A stretch of DNA of 64,000 nucleotides from positions 1 through 64,000 of the forward strand of contig JABEVG010000030.1 in the NCBI GenBank assembly GCA_013044075.1. Direction: 5' to 3'. This DNA is from Gallionella sp. (GTDB lineage Bacteria > Pseudomonadota > Gammaproteobacteria > Burkholderiales > Gallionellaceae). This document shows, in pieces, positions 42,274 to 51,259 of the stretch. How positions within the stretch are numbered: the first letter of the stretch is position 1; the number at the start of each line of letters is the position of its first letter. Both the position numbers and the translations under genes were made by a program. The notes below the pieces were generated by a model that did no database searches, was not told the DNA's origin, and was given only the letters and a program-made list of their open reading frames with translations.

Positions 42274-45150
42274 ATGACCACGAACAAAGACCTCGCCAAA
42301 AGTTTTGAACCAAAGAACGTAGAAGCGTACTGGTATCCCAAGTGGGAACAATCCGGTTACTTCAAAGCCGGTATCGCACCGAACACGACGGATTCTTTCT
42401 GCATCCAGTTGCCGCCTCCCAACGTCACCGGCACGCTGCACATGGGGCACGGTTTCAATCAGACCCTGATGGACACGCTGACGCGCTACCACCGCATGAA
42501 GGGCGACAACACGCTGTGGCAACCCGGCACAGACCACGCGGGCATCGCCACACAGATCGTGGTGGAACGCCAGCTAGATGCACAAGGTATTTCGCGTCAC
42601 GATTTGGGCCGAGAGAAATTTATCGAGAAAGTCTGGGAGTGGAAGGAATACTCCGGCAACACGATCACCAAGCAAATGCGCCGCCTCGGCACCTCGCCAG
42701 ACTGGTCGCGCGAACGCTTTACCATGGACGAGGGACTGTCGCAGTCCGTTACCGAAACGTTCGTGCGCCTGTACAACGAAGGCCTGATCTATCGCGGCAA
42801 GCGGCTGGTGAACTGGGACCCGAAACTGCACACCGCCGTATCCGACCTGGAAGTGGTACAGGAAGAAGAGGACGGTTTCATGTACCACATCCGCTACCCA
42901 TTGGCGGATGGCAGCGGCCATCTGACTGTCGCCACGACCCGCCCCGAGACCATGCTGGGCGACGTGGCCGTGATGGTGCACCCCGAAGACGAACGCTATG
43001 CGCACCTGATTGGCAAGCAAGTCGCACTGCCGCTGTGCGACCGCACCATCCCCATCATCGCCGACGACTATGTCGATAAAGCATTCGGTACCGGCGTGGT
43101 GAAGGTCACGCCCGCACACGACTTCAACGATTACGCGGTGGGACAACGTCACAAGTTGGAGATGATCTCCATCCTCACGCTGGATGCGAGGATCAATGAA
43201 CACGCGCCGGAAACATATCGTGGTCTGGATCGCTTCGATGCGCGCAAACAGATCGTCGCCGATCTCGATGTGGCAGGCGTGTTCGAGAAAGCCGAGAAAC
43301 ACAAACTGAAAGTGCCGCGCGGCGACCGCACCGGCGTGGTAATCGAGCCGATGCTGACCGACCAGTGGTTCGTCGCCATGAGCAAACCGGGCGACGGCGG
43401 CAAGAGCATCACCGAACAGGCACTGGAATGCGTCGCAAGCGGCGAAATAAAATTCCACCCCGAGAACTGGGTGAACACCTACAACCAGTGGCTGAACAAC
43501 ATCCAGGACTGGTGCATCTCGCGCCAACTGTGGTGGGGTCATCAGATCCCGGCTTGGTACGGTGTGAATGGTGAGGTATTCGTCGCCCATGATGAAGCCG
43601 AGGCCAGAAAACTGGCCGACAAGGCCGGTTATGCAGGCCAACTTGACCGCGATAGCGACGTGCTCGACACCTGGTTCTCTTCCGCACTATGGCCCTTCTC
43701 TACACTGGATTGGGATGCAGGCAAACCGTTCGAACAGCAGAACGAATTCGTGCAGAAATATTTGCCATCATCGGTGCTGGTCACCGGCTTCGACATCATC
43801 TTCTTCTGGGTGGCGCGCATGGTGATGATGACCAAGCACATCACCGGCAAGATCCCCTTCAGGGACGTATACGTGCATGGCCTGATCCGCGATGCGGAGG
43901 GGCAGAAGATGTCCAAGTCCAAGGGCAATGTTTTAGATCCCATAGACCTCATCGACGGCATCACCCTGGACGAACTGGTGAAGAAACGCACCACCGGATT
44001 GATGAACCCGAAACAAGCGGAACAAATCGAGAAGCGTACCCGTAAAGAATTCCCGGCAGGTATCCCCGCGTTCGGAACGGATGCCTTAAGGTTCACCTTC
44101 GCTTCGCTCGCCTCTCCCGGCCGCGACATCAAATTCGACATGCAGCGTTGCGAAGGCTATCGCAATTTTTGCAACAAGCTGTGGAACGCCACACGCTTCG
44201 TGCTGATGAACTGCGACGGCCAGGATGCCGGGTTGGACGAATCACTGCCGCTGGAATTCTCCGATGCCGACCACTGGATGATCGGTGAATTACAAAAAGC
44301 CGAAGCCGAGATGGCGACGCACTTTGCCGATTACCGTTTCGATATGGCGGCGCGCACCGTGTACGAGCTGGTGTGGAACACCTACTGCGACTGGTATGTG
44401 GAGCTGGCGAAAGTGCAACTAGGTGCTCCCTCACCCCAACCCTCTCCCGATGGGCGAGGGAGCGAACGTTTCCCTCTCCCTCTGGGAGAGGGACTAAGGG
44501 TGAGGGAAGCGCGGCAGCGCGCCACGCGCCGCACGCTGGTGCGCGTGCTGGAGACCATTCTGCGTCTGGCACACCCCATCATCCCGTTCATCACCGAAGA
44601 GTTATGGCAATCCGTGGCACCAATGGCAAATAAAAAAGGCGAAAGTATCATGCTGCAAGCCTATCCCAAGACCGATGCAAGCAAGATAGATGCATCATCC
44701 ATCGCGCAGATCGCCTTGCTACAAGAACTTGTGACTGCCTGCCGCAGCCTGCGCAGCGAAATGAACCTGTCGCCCGCCGCACGCGTTCCGCTCATCGCGG
44801 CCGGTGATGCAGCAGTGTTGAACGCGCTCTCACCTTACATCAGCAGCTTGGCCAAACTGAGCGAAGTGCAAGTCGTCTCCGAACTACCCGAAGGCGATGC
44901 GGCTGTCGCCATCGTGGGCAACTTCAAGTTGATGCTGAAAGTGGAAATCGACGTTGCCGTTGAACGCGAGCGCTTGGACAAAGAAATCTCGCGTCTCGCC
45001 AACGAGATCGTCAGGGCACAAGGCAAGCTCGGTAACGAAAGCTTCGTCGCCCGCGCTCCGGCAACTGTGGTGGAACAGGAAAAAAATCGCATGGAAGCGT
45101 TCAGCGCGACGCTGGCGCAGTTGCAGGTGCAGCGCAAAAAACTAGGTTGA
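42274..45150 (+). CDS. valS: Valyl-tRNA synthetase carrying an in-frame repeat insertion
   Basis: [29 protein letters not shown] (HIGH-type), [13 protein letters not shown] (KMSKS); insertion [28 protein letters not shown] at ~44424-44508. Confidence 0.97.
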   Translation: MTTNKDLAKSFEPKNVEAYWYPKWEQSGYFKAGIAPNTTDSFCIQLPPPNVTGTLHMGHGFNQTLMDTLTRYHRMKGDNTLWQPGTDHAGIATQIVVERQLDAQGISRHDLGREKFIEKVWEWKEYSGNTITKQMRRLGTSPDWSRERFTMDEGLSQSVTETFVRLYNEGLIYRGKRLVNWDPKLHTAVSDLEVVQEEEDGFMYHIRYPLADGSGHLTVATTRPETMLGDVAVMVHPEDERYAHLIGKQVALPLCDRTIPIIADDYVDKAFGTGVVKVTPAHDFNDYAVGQRHKLEMISILTLDARINEHAPETYRGLDRFDARKQIVADLDVAGVFEKAEKHKLKVPRGDRTGVVIEPMLTDQWFVAMSKPGDGGKSITEQALECVASGEIKFHPENWVNTYNQWLNNIQDWCISRQLWWGHQIPAWYGVNGEVFVAHDEAEARKLADKAGYAGQLDRDSDVLDTWFSSALWPFSTLDWDAGKPFEQQNEFVQKYLPSSVLVTGFDIIFFWVARMVMMTKHITGKIPFRDVYVHGLIRDAEGQKMSKSKGNVLDPIDLIDGITLDELVKKRTTGLMNPKQAEQIEKRTRKEFPAGIPAFGTDALRFTFASLASPGRDIKFDMQRCEGYRNFCNKLWNATRFVLMNCDGQDAGLDESLPLEFSDADHWMIGELQKAEAEMATHFADYRFDMAARTVYELVWNTYCDWYVELAKVQLGAPSPQPSPDGRGSERFPLPLGEGLRVREARQRATRRTLVRVLETILRLAHPIIPFITEELWQSVAPMANKKGESIMLQAYPKTDASKIDASSIAQIALLQELVTACRSLRSEMNLSPAARVPLIAAGDAAVLNALSPYISSLAKLSEVQVVSELPEGDAAVAIVGNFKLMLKVEIDVAVERERLDKEISRLANEIVRAQGKLGNESFVARAPATVVEQEKNRMEAFSATLAQLQVQRKKLG
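44425..44508. repeat. Two GC-rich palindromic repeats (copies 7 and 8) in opposite orientation inside valS
   Basis: CCCTCACCCCAACCCTCTCCCGATGGGCGAGGGAG and CCCTCTCCCTCTGGGAGAGGGACTAAGGGTGAGGG. Confidence 0.88.
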
Positions 45151-45154
45151 TCTG

Positions 45155-45382
45155 TCAGCGGCGGCGGATGTGGAAAATGAATTCGTCGCCCTGCATGACT
45201 GACGACAACAACTCATTGCCCGTCTGGCGACAAAATACCTCGAAGTCTTTCGGTGCTTCTTTGTCCGTGGCGATCACTTTCAAGACCTGTCCGCTGCTCA
45301 TTTGCGAGAGCGATTTTTTAGCGCGCAGTATGGGTAATGGGCAGGCTAACTGCCGCACGTCCAGCTCAATATCGAAGTCCAT
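45155..45382 (-). CDS. tusA: TusA-family sulfurtransferase
   Basis: DIELDVRQLACPLPILRAKKSLSQMSSGQVLKVIATD (CPxP). Confidence 0.92.
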   Translation of the reverse strand: MDFDIELDVRQLACPLPILRAKKSLSQMSSGQVLKVIATDKEAPKDFEVFCRQTGNELLSSVMQGDEFIFHIRRR

Positions 45383-45696
45383 TATTTTATCGGCAAACCG
45401 GCATGTGCCCACGCCGTGATGCCGCCTTGCAGGTTGTACACATCGGCGAAACCGTTTGCGGCAGCAAACGCGGCGGCCTGCGCGGAACGCCCACCCATCT
45501 GGCAATAAAACACCGTGGTGGCATTTTTATCCAGCTCGCTCAAGCGTAACGGGATCAGGTGCAGCGGCATCGCATCACCCTGGGGAATCTTGCCGCGCGC
45601 CACTTCCGCATCGGTGCGCACATCGATCAGGCGGGGCGGATTGCTGTTCAACAACGTCTGCAATTCCACGACGGTGATATTTTTGAATTCGGGCAT
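45382..45696 (-). CDS. Rhodanese-like domain protein
   Basis: RLIDVRTDAEVARGKIPQGDAMPLHLIPLRLSELDKNATTVFYCQMGGRSAQAA. Confidence 0.92.
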   Translation of the reverse strand: MPEFKNITVVELQTLLNSNPPRLIDVRTDAEVARGKIPQGDAMPLHLIPLRLSELDKNATTVFYCQMGGRSAQAAAFAAANGFADVYNLQGGITAWAHAGLPIK

Positions 45697-45802
45697 GTCG
45701 TTTCCTTAAGCGTGCATTGATTTTGACCGGGCGCGGATTCTGCGCAATTTGCGCCGCAAAGTCCAGCCACTCGCGACTCATGAATCCATTATCATATCGC
45801 CC

Positions 45803-47227
45803 ATGAAAAAACTGTCGGTGCTACTACTGCTGCTGTGTCTGCCGCCTGTCGTCCTCAGCGAAGGGCTGCCCGACTTGGGCGATGTCTCGCAAGCAACACT
45901 CACACCCGTGCAAGAGCGCCAGATCGGCCAGCAAAGCATGTTGCAGATTCGCGCCAGCCGGCAATTCCTGGATGACCCGGAAATCAATGACTATCTGAAT
46001 CAGATCGGCGACAGGCTGGTTGCAAACAGCACCGAGCCGTCGTTGAATTTTGAGTTTTTTGCCGTCGATGACTACACCGTCAATGCCTTCGCGATGCCCG
46101 GCGGTTTTGTCGGTGTCAACACCGGGCTGTTGCTCATCACACAAAACGAATCCGAGCTCGCCTCGGTACTCGCCCACGAAATCTCGCACGTCACCCAGCA
46201 CCATTACGCGCGCATGCTGAGCGCGACCAAGAACGACAGTCTGACCTCAATGGCCGCTATCGCGCTGGCCATCCTCGCCGCGCGCAACAGCCCGCAAAGC
46301 GGCGAAGCCGCCATCGTCGGTGCGCAAGCCCGCGCTATCCAGAAGGAATTGGATTTCACCCGCCAGCATGAGCAGGAAGCCGATCGTTTCGGTTTGGAGC
46401 TGATGGCGAAATCCGGCTTCAACACCCACGCCATGCCGGAATTCCTAGAGCGACTGCAACACGCCACGCGCCTGCTGGAAGGCAACGCACCCAACTATAT
46501 GCGCACCCATCCCATCACCAGCGACCGTATCGCCGAAATTGAAAATCGCGTCAGTAAATTTCCCTATTTGATGTTGCCTGACAGTTTGGATTTTCAACTG
46601 GTGCGCACCAAGCTCATCGCCGCGCAAAAAACCACCGCCGATGCCGTCAGTTATTTCGACCACGCGTTGACCGACAAGAAATTCGGCAACCCGGTCGCGC
46701 AGCGTTACGGTCTGATCCTGGCGTTGCTGCGCAGCAACGATGTGGCGCGCGCCACACGCGAAATGCAGGTGTTGCGCGAGCAAGTCGAAGATAACGCGAT
46801 GGTAGACACGCTGGAAGGCAGGGTAAAACAAGCTGCGCATAACGATGCCGACACCCTCGCGTTTTATCGGGCCGCCGTGCAGAATCATCCGCATCACCGC
46901 GCGCTGGTCTATGCCTATGCCGAAGAGCTGCTGCAAACCAATCAAGCCCAGGCCGCCAGCAAATTGCTCGGCGAAAAGATCAGCAACTATCCGGATGACA
47001 CCACGCTGTACCAGTTACAGGCGCGCAGCTTTGCGAAACTGGGCAAGAACCTCGAGGAGCATCAGGCACTGGCCTACAGCTATGCCTGGCAAGGTAATCT
47101 GCGCGCGGCCATCGAACAACTGGAGCTGGCCAAACAGGCGGGGGGCAGCTTCTATCAGCTTTCCAGCATCGAAAGCGATTTGCGCGAGCTGCATGAATTG
47201 TCCGATGAGCAGCACGGGAAAAAATAA
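45803..47227 (+). CDS. M48 family metalloprotease with TPR-like C-terminus (BepA-like)
   Basis: ASVLAHEISHVTQHH (HExxH), TRQHEQEADRFGLELM. Confidence 0.92.
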   Translation: MKKLSVLLLLLCLPPVVLSEGLPDLGDVSQATLTPVQERQIGQQSMLQIRASRQFLDDPEINDYLNQIGDRLVANSTEPSLNFEFFAVDDYTVNAFAMPGGFVGVNTGLLLITQNESELASVLAHEISHVTQHHYARMLSATKNDSLTSMAAIALAILAARNSPQSGEAAIVGAQARAIQKELDFTRQHEQEADRFGLELMAKSGFNTHAMPEFLERLQHATRLLEGNAPNYMRTHPITSDRIAEIENRVSKFPYLMLPDSLDFQLVRTKLIAAQKTTADAVSYFDHALTDKKFGNPVAQRYGLILALLRSNDVARATREMQVLREQVEDNAMVDTLEGRVKQAAHNDADTLAFYRAAVQNHPHHRALVYAYAEELLQTNQAQAASKLLGEKISNYPDDTTLYQLQARSFAKLGKNLEEHQALAYSYAWQGNLRAAIEQLELAKQAGGSFYQLSSIESDLRELHELSDEQHGKK

Positions 47228-47255
47228 CCCGCACCCAACCTCGGTGCGGGTTTCC
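47226..47255. terminator. Terminator between convergent M48 protease and pilin
   Basis: AACCCGCACC-caacctc-GGTGCGGGTTTCCTTT. Confidence 0.75.
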
Positions 47256-47270
47256 TTTATCCCATACCTA

Positions 47271-47810
47271 TCATTGGCAAGACTGGGGCAGAATCGCCGT
47301 CGGCAAACCGGTAGCACTATCGGCGATCGCAACCTTACCTATCGCCACGGGTTGTGCATCCGTCAGACTCGCTCCGCCATTCGCGCAACTCCAATGGTTA
47401 TCCAACGTGTTGTAGAACATGTGAATCTGGGCCGGATTGCTCGTATTGGGAGCCATCAGCTTATTGCTTACGCCCACACTTTTATAAGTCGCGACGATGG
47501 AGGTCTTGTCCGCTGGGGATGCGGTTGGCGTACTGGTTGACTGGACACTGGCAACATATTTCCCAGAAGTGACAGCGGTCGCGCCGGATCCTATCGCCAC
47601 ACCCGCCTGCCCCGCGATCAGAAAAGTCCCTGTACTGCTGTATTGCTCCGCCATCGGAACTTTTAGCCCGTCCAGCAAGGTAAACGCCTCCGCCGTTTGC
47701 GCGCGTGCGGTGTAATCGCTGTAAGCCGGGATTGCCACCGCCGCCAGGATGCCGATGATCGCCACGACGACCATCAATTCGATCAAGGTAAACCCTAGAC
47801 TATGCTTCAC
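47271..47810 (-). CDS. pilA: Type IV pilin (PilA-like), GTG start
   Basis: [64 protein letters not shown] before GTG. Confidence 0.9.
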   Translation of the reverse strand: MKHSLGFTLIELMVVVAIIGILAAVAIPAYSDYTARAQTAEAFTLLDGLKVPMAEQYSSTGTFLIAGQAGVAIGSGATAVTSGKYVASVQSTSTPTASPADKTSIVATYKSVGVSNKLMAPNTSNPAQIHMFYNTLDNHWSCANGGASLTDAQPVAIGKVAIADSATGLPTAILPQSCQ

Positions 47811-47904
47811 GCTGTTCTCCTTTTCGGCCCTGCATCTGCAATTTTTTCCTGAGTCAGCCAATCTCATTCAGGAAAAACTAAAATCTCGTTTGGTACCAAA
47901 TAAA

Positions 47905-47924
47905 AACCCCTCTTGCGAGGGGTT
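47905..47924 (-). terminator. Terminator after upstream pilin
   Basis: Minus strand AACCCCTCGCAAGAGGGGTTTTTATTTGG. Confidence 0.75.
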
Positions 47925-47960
47925 GAGTTTGTCATCCTAGCTAGGATTGCTCACACCGAA

Positions 47961-48608
47961 TTATTGGCAAGACTTAGGCAGGATAGCTGTAGCGAGCAGA
48001 GTAGTTGTGGCACCGACTACTGCAACGCTCAAAGGGGTTGGAGTGGTTGTAGTAGATGTATTTGCAACAGTCGTTGCGATCGTAGGATCAAGGGTTGCAT
48101 CACCATTTGCACAAGACCAGCTACCAGAAACCGTATTGTAAAACATATGCACGCTCGCACCATTGGTGGTACCAGCAACTAGCAGCTTGTTGCTTACGCC
48201 AGTCTTGTTATACGTTGCCACGAGTGACGAAATCGTTGGGGGTGTCAAAACAGATGGGGTAGCGGTAGTTGGGGCTGTATTTCCGGCAGGACATGCAGTA
48301 CCTTGTTGAGCACCAGTTGTCGCAGCGCAGATTGTAGCAACGTATTTTCCGGAGGTAATCCCCACGACACCCGGTGTTGGTGGATTCGTCGCATTATCAG
48401 CAGGCTGATTCAAATAAAATTGGCCACTTGAGGTAAACGCCTCAGTCATCGGTGTTTTCAAGCCATCCAGCAACGTGAACGCTTCCGCCGCTTGCGCACG
48501 CGCGGTGTAATCGCCGTAAGCAGGGATCGCGACCGCTGCCAAGATACCGATGATCGCTACCACGATCATCAACTCGATCAAGGTAAAACCTTTTTGAATT
48601 GTCTTCAT
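47961..48608 (-). CDS. pilA: Type IV pilin (PilA-like), Thr-rich paralogue
   Basis: [54 protein letters not shown]. Confidence 0.93.
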   Translation of the reverse strand: MKTIQKGFTLIELMIVVAIIGILAAVAIPAYGDYTARAQAAEAFTLLDGLKTPMTEAFTSSGQFYLNQPADNATNPPTPGVVGITSGKYVATICAATTGAQQGTACPAGNTAPTTATPSVLTPPTISSLVATYNKTGVSNKLLVAGTTNGASVHMFYNTVSGSWSCANGDATLDPTIATTVANTSTTTTPTPLSVAVVGATTTLLATAILPKSCQ

Positions 48609-48867
48609 GTCAAACTCCTAATTGTGATTAAACTGGATATAACCTAAGCAAGCCTGTCGGCCAACCACGCCAACTTCTTTACCGGTCAACACACAACTGC
48701 ATGTGTCGGTCTAGGTAGAGCAATAGCCATGCCACAGAACCATGCCTTGTTTTATAAAGAGATTTATTTAATCGAAACATAAATCTTCTGCGATTTGGCA
48801 AAATTAGGTAGGCGAATGACGAAATTCGTCCATAACATACACCGAATATGCCCGCCATTTAACATGC

Positions 48868-48903
48868 ATAAGGCATCTATTGACTATTCAATAAATACCT
48901 TAT
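48868..48903. promoter_or_regulatory. Candidate autoregulatory operator of the toxin-antitoxin operon
   Basis: ATAAGGCATCTATTG-actatt-CAATAAATACCTTAT imperfect palindrome overlapping TTGACT/TATACA. Confidence 0.5.
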
Positions 48904-48940
48904 ACATTCGCGACATCATTTAATCAAAGGAACGTTAATC

Positions 48941-49183
48941 ATGACCAAAGAAGTGCAAATGTCCATCAAGATGGAAGCCGAGTTGCGCGACGAATTTATG
49001 GCGACTGCCGCTACCCTGCACAGACCCGCCGCGCAGATTGTGCGCGACCTGATGCGCGGCTTTCTGGCACGCCAGGATATACCCAATGCCGAAACGATCT
49101 CAGCCATGCAAGCCGTTGACCACGGCGAGGACTTGTATCGGGCGAAGGATGCCGACGATCTGTTCAGACAACTTGGATTATGA
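48941..49183 (+). CDS. RelB/DinJ-family antitoxin
   Basis: VQMSIKMEAELRDEFMATAATLHRPAAQIVRDLMRGFL (RHH). Confidence 0.8.
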   Translation: MTKEVQMSIKMEAELRDEFMATAATLHRPAAQIVRDLMRGFLARQDIPNAETISAMQAVDHGEDLYRAKDADDLFRQLGL

Positions 49184-49452
49184 GAGAACCCGTTTACTCC
49201 GGCTTATTCAAGCGAGATCTGAAACGGGCTGAAAAACGGGGCAAAGACATGTCCGCGCTGCGCGCCGTTTTACGCCTGCTTATAGCTGCCGAGCCGATTC
49301 CCGCCGCGTACAAAGACCATCCACTGAAAGGCAACTGGAAGCATTATCGGGATTTGCATATCGAGCCGGACTGGCTTCTTATCTACAAGCTGGATGATGC
49401 AAACGTGTGGCTGGTGCGAACAGGAACACATGCGGATATTTTTGGGACTTGA
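49180..49452 (+). CDS. yafQ: YafQ-family mRNA interferase toxin
   Basis: SGLFKRDLKRAEKRGKDMSALRAVLRLLIAAEPIPAAYKDHPLKGNWKHYRDLHIEPDWLLIYKL; ATGA overlap. Confidence 0.9.
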   Translation: MREPVYSGLFKRDLKRAEKRGKDMSALRAVLRLLIAAEPIPAAYKDHPLKGNWKHYRDLHIEPDWLLIYKLDDANVWLVRTGTHADIFGT

Positions 49453-49471
49453 TGCAAGTTATCCAAGGAAA

Positions 49472-49570
49472 CACCGATTTATTCGGTTTTGTCGTTCCCG
49501 CGAAAGCGGGAATCCAGTTAAATAAAGGCACTGGATCGCCACTTTCGCGGGGATAACGAATAAATCGGCA
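49472..49570. repeat. MITE-like inverted repeat downstream of the TA operon
   Basis: CCGATTTATTCG (49474) ... CGAATAAATCGG (49557) enclosing CGTTCCCGCGAAAGCGGGAATCCAGT and its diverged complement. Confidence 0.75.
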
Positions 49571-49575
49571 TTCCC

Positions 49576-51255
49576 CTAAAAACTATCCCTGTTCACACCC
49601 GGTATCTTGCTCAGGTCCACATCATCGATCTGTTCTTCCGCCAAAAATTGCCGTGCGTAATCCAGATAGACTTTTTCGCGGATGAAAATATCGAACAAGT
49701 CCGGATCGACATGGCCGTTGAGTTTGAACTTACCCAGAATGGTGAGCGACTCGGTGAGTGTCTTGCCTTTTTTGTAGGGACGGTCTTTGGCGGTCAGTGC
49801 CTCAAAGATGTCCGCGATACCCATCACTCGGGCTTGGACCGACATCTGCTCGCGCCGCAGTCCGCGCGGATAGCCTTTGCCGTCCATGCGCTCGTGATGT
49901 CCACCCGCGTATTCCGGCACATTTTTCAAATGCTTGGGCCAAGGCAATGCTTCCAGCATTTTGATCGTGACCACGATGTGGTGGTTGATGATCTCGCGTT
50001 CGGCAGCGGTCAAGGTGCCGGAGCGGATGGTAAGATTTTCTATCTCGTCCGCGCTTAAAAAATCCGCCTCCACGCCCTCGGTATTGCGCCACCGGTAAGC
50101 TCCGATTTGCCGCACCCGTTGCTGTGCCTCTATCGGCATCGCTTCACTGCCGATGTTGCAATGACGCAAAAATTCCCGGTCATCGTCCAGTTGCTTGATG
50201 TGCGCCTCATGTTCGGCACGCGCAGCTTGCTCACTATTCCTCGCAGCTTCTGAAGCCTGAATCCCCAACCCTGAATCCTGAATCCTGAATCCTGAATCCT
50301 GAATTATCTTGCGCAACATGGCGATCTCGCTATCGCGCTTCAATACCTCAAAGCGGGCATCCACCAACTCGATGCGATCCAGCAGGGTATGCAGCTTGGT
50401 AGATTTATCTACCACGTGTACTGGCGTGGTGATCTTGCCGCAGTCGTGTAACAGCCCTGCGATTTTCAATTCGTACCTGTCCTTGTCGGTCATCACGAAA
50501 TCTTTTAACGGCCCCTGTGTGGTTCGGTTAACCGCATCCGCCAGCATCATGGTCAGCACCGGAACACGCTCGCAATGCCCGCCGGTATAAGCGGACTTGT
50601 CATCCAGCGCGGTGTTGATGAGCTTGATGAAAGACTCGAATAATTCTTCCATCTGTTTGATCAAACGGCGATTGGTAAGCGCGATGGCCGCTTGGGAAGC
50701 AAGCGATTCCAGCAACTGCTGGTCATCGACCGAGAACGGCACGATCTTGCCGCTATCCCGATCTTGCGCATTGATCAGTTGCAACACGCCTATCACTTCG
50801 CCCTCATGATTGCGCATCGGTACCGCCAGGAAAGATTGCGAGCGATAGCCTGTTTTACGATCAAATTTTTGTGTGCCGGAAAAATCGTATCCCGCCGCAG
50901 TATAGGCATCCGGTATGTTGACGGTCTCGCCGGTCAGGGCGGAGTGACTGACCACCATGGCGTGATTTGGCTGACCGGCCGCGTCGTACAGATGTACCGG
51001 GTAAAACGTGATCGGGACACCACTGGTTCCGCCCATGGCGATATTCAGGGAGTCGTTACGCAATATCTCAAAATGCAATATCTGTTGCTCGGGTTCATAC
51101 AAATACAACGTTCCCGCATCGGCATGCGTGATGCGTTTGGCCGCTTCCAAAATAATTTCCAGCAAGATATTGATGTCGCGCGGCTGCGAGAGCGCGATAC
51201 CGATCTCGTTGAGTTCTTTCAGGCGATCCCGCAGGTTGGGTGATGAGTAGGGCAT
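49576..51255 (-). CDS. GAF-HD-GYP protein (putative c-di-GMP phosphodiesterase) with internal heptamer repeat
   Basis: GAF region; LLHDCGKITTP; HHERMDGKGYPRGL; DIFEALTAKDRPYKKG. Confidence 0.9.
   Translation of the reverse strand: MPYSSPNLRDRLKELNEIGIALSQPRDINILLEIILEAAKRITHADAGTLYLYEPEQQILHFEILRNDSLNIAMGGTSGVPITFYPVHLYDAAGQPNHAMVVSHSALTGETVNIPDAYTAAGYDFSGTQKFDRKTGYRSQSFLAVPMRNHEGEVIGVLQLINAQDRDSGKIVPFSVDDQQLLESLASQAAIALTNRRLIKQMEELFESFIKLINTALDDKSAYTGGHCERVPVLTMMLADAVNRTTQGPLKDFVMTDKDRYELKIAGLLHDCGKITTPVHVVDKSTKLHTLLDRIELVDARFEVLKRDSEIAMLRKIIQDSGFRIQDSGLGIQASEAARNSEQAARAEHEAHIKQLDDDREFLRHCNIGSEAMPIEAQQRVRQIGAYRWRNTEGVEADFLSADEIENLTIRSGTLTAAEREIINHHIVVTIKMLEALPWPKHLKNVPEYAGGHHERMDGKGYPRGLRREQMSVQARVMGIADIFEALTAKDRPYKKGKTLTESLTILGKFKLNGHVDPDLFDIFIREKVYLDYARQFLAEEQIDDVDLSKIPGVNRDSF
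50257..50305. repeat. Heptanucleotide tandem repeat CTGAATC inside HD-GYP CDS
   Basis: 50271-50305 = four perfect CTGAATC units plus CTGAATT; degenerate units extend to 50257. Confidence 0.9.
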
Positions 51256-51259
51256 CGTG

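Noticed and set aside
50257-50305. CRISPR-like array
   Set aside because: 7-nt tandem unit without spacers, inside a coding gene.
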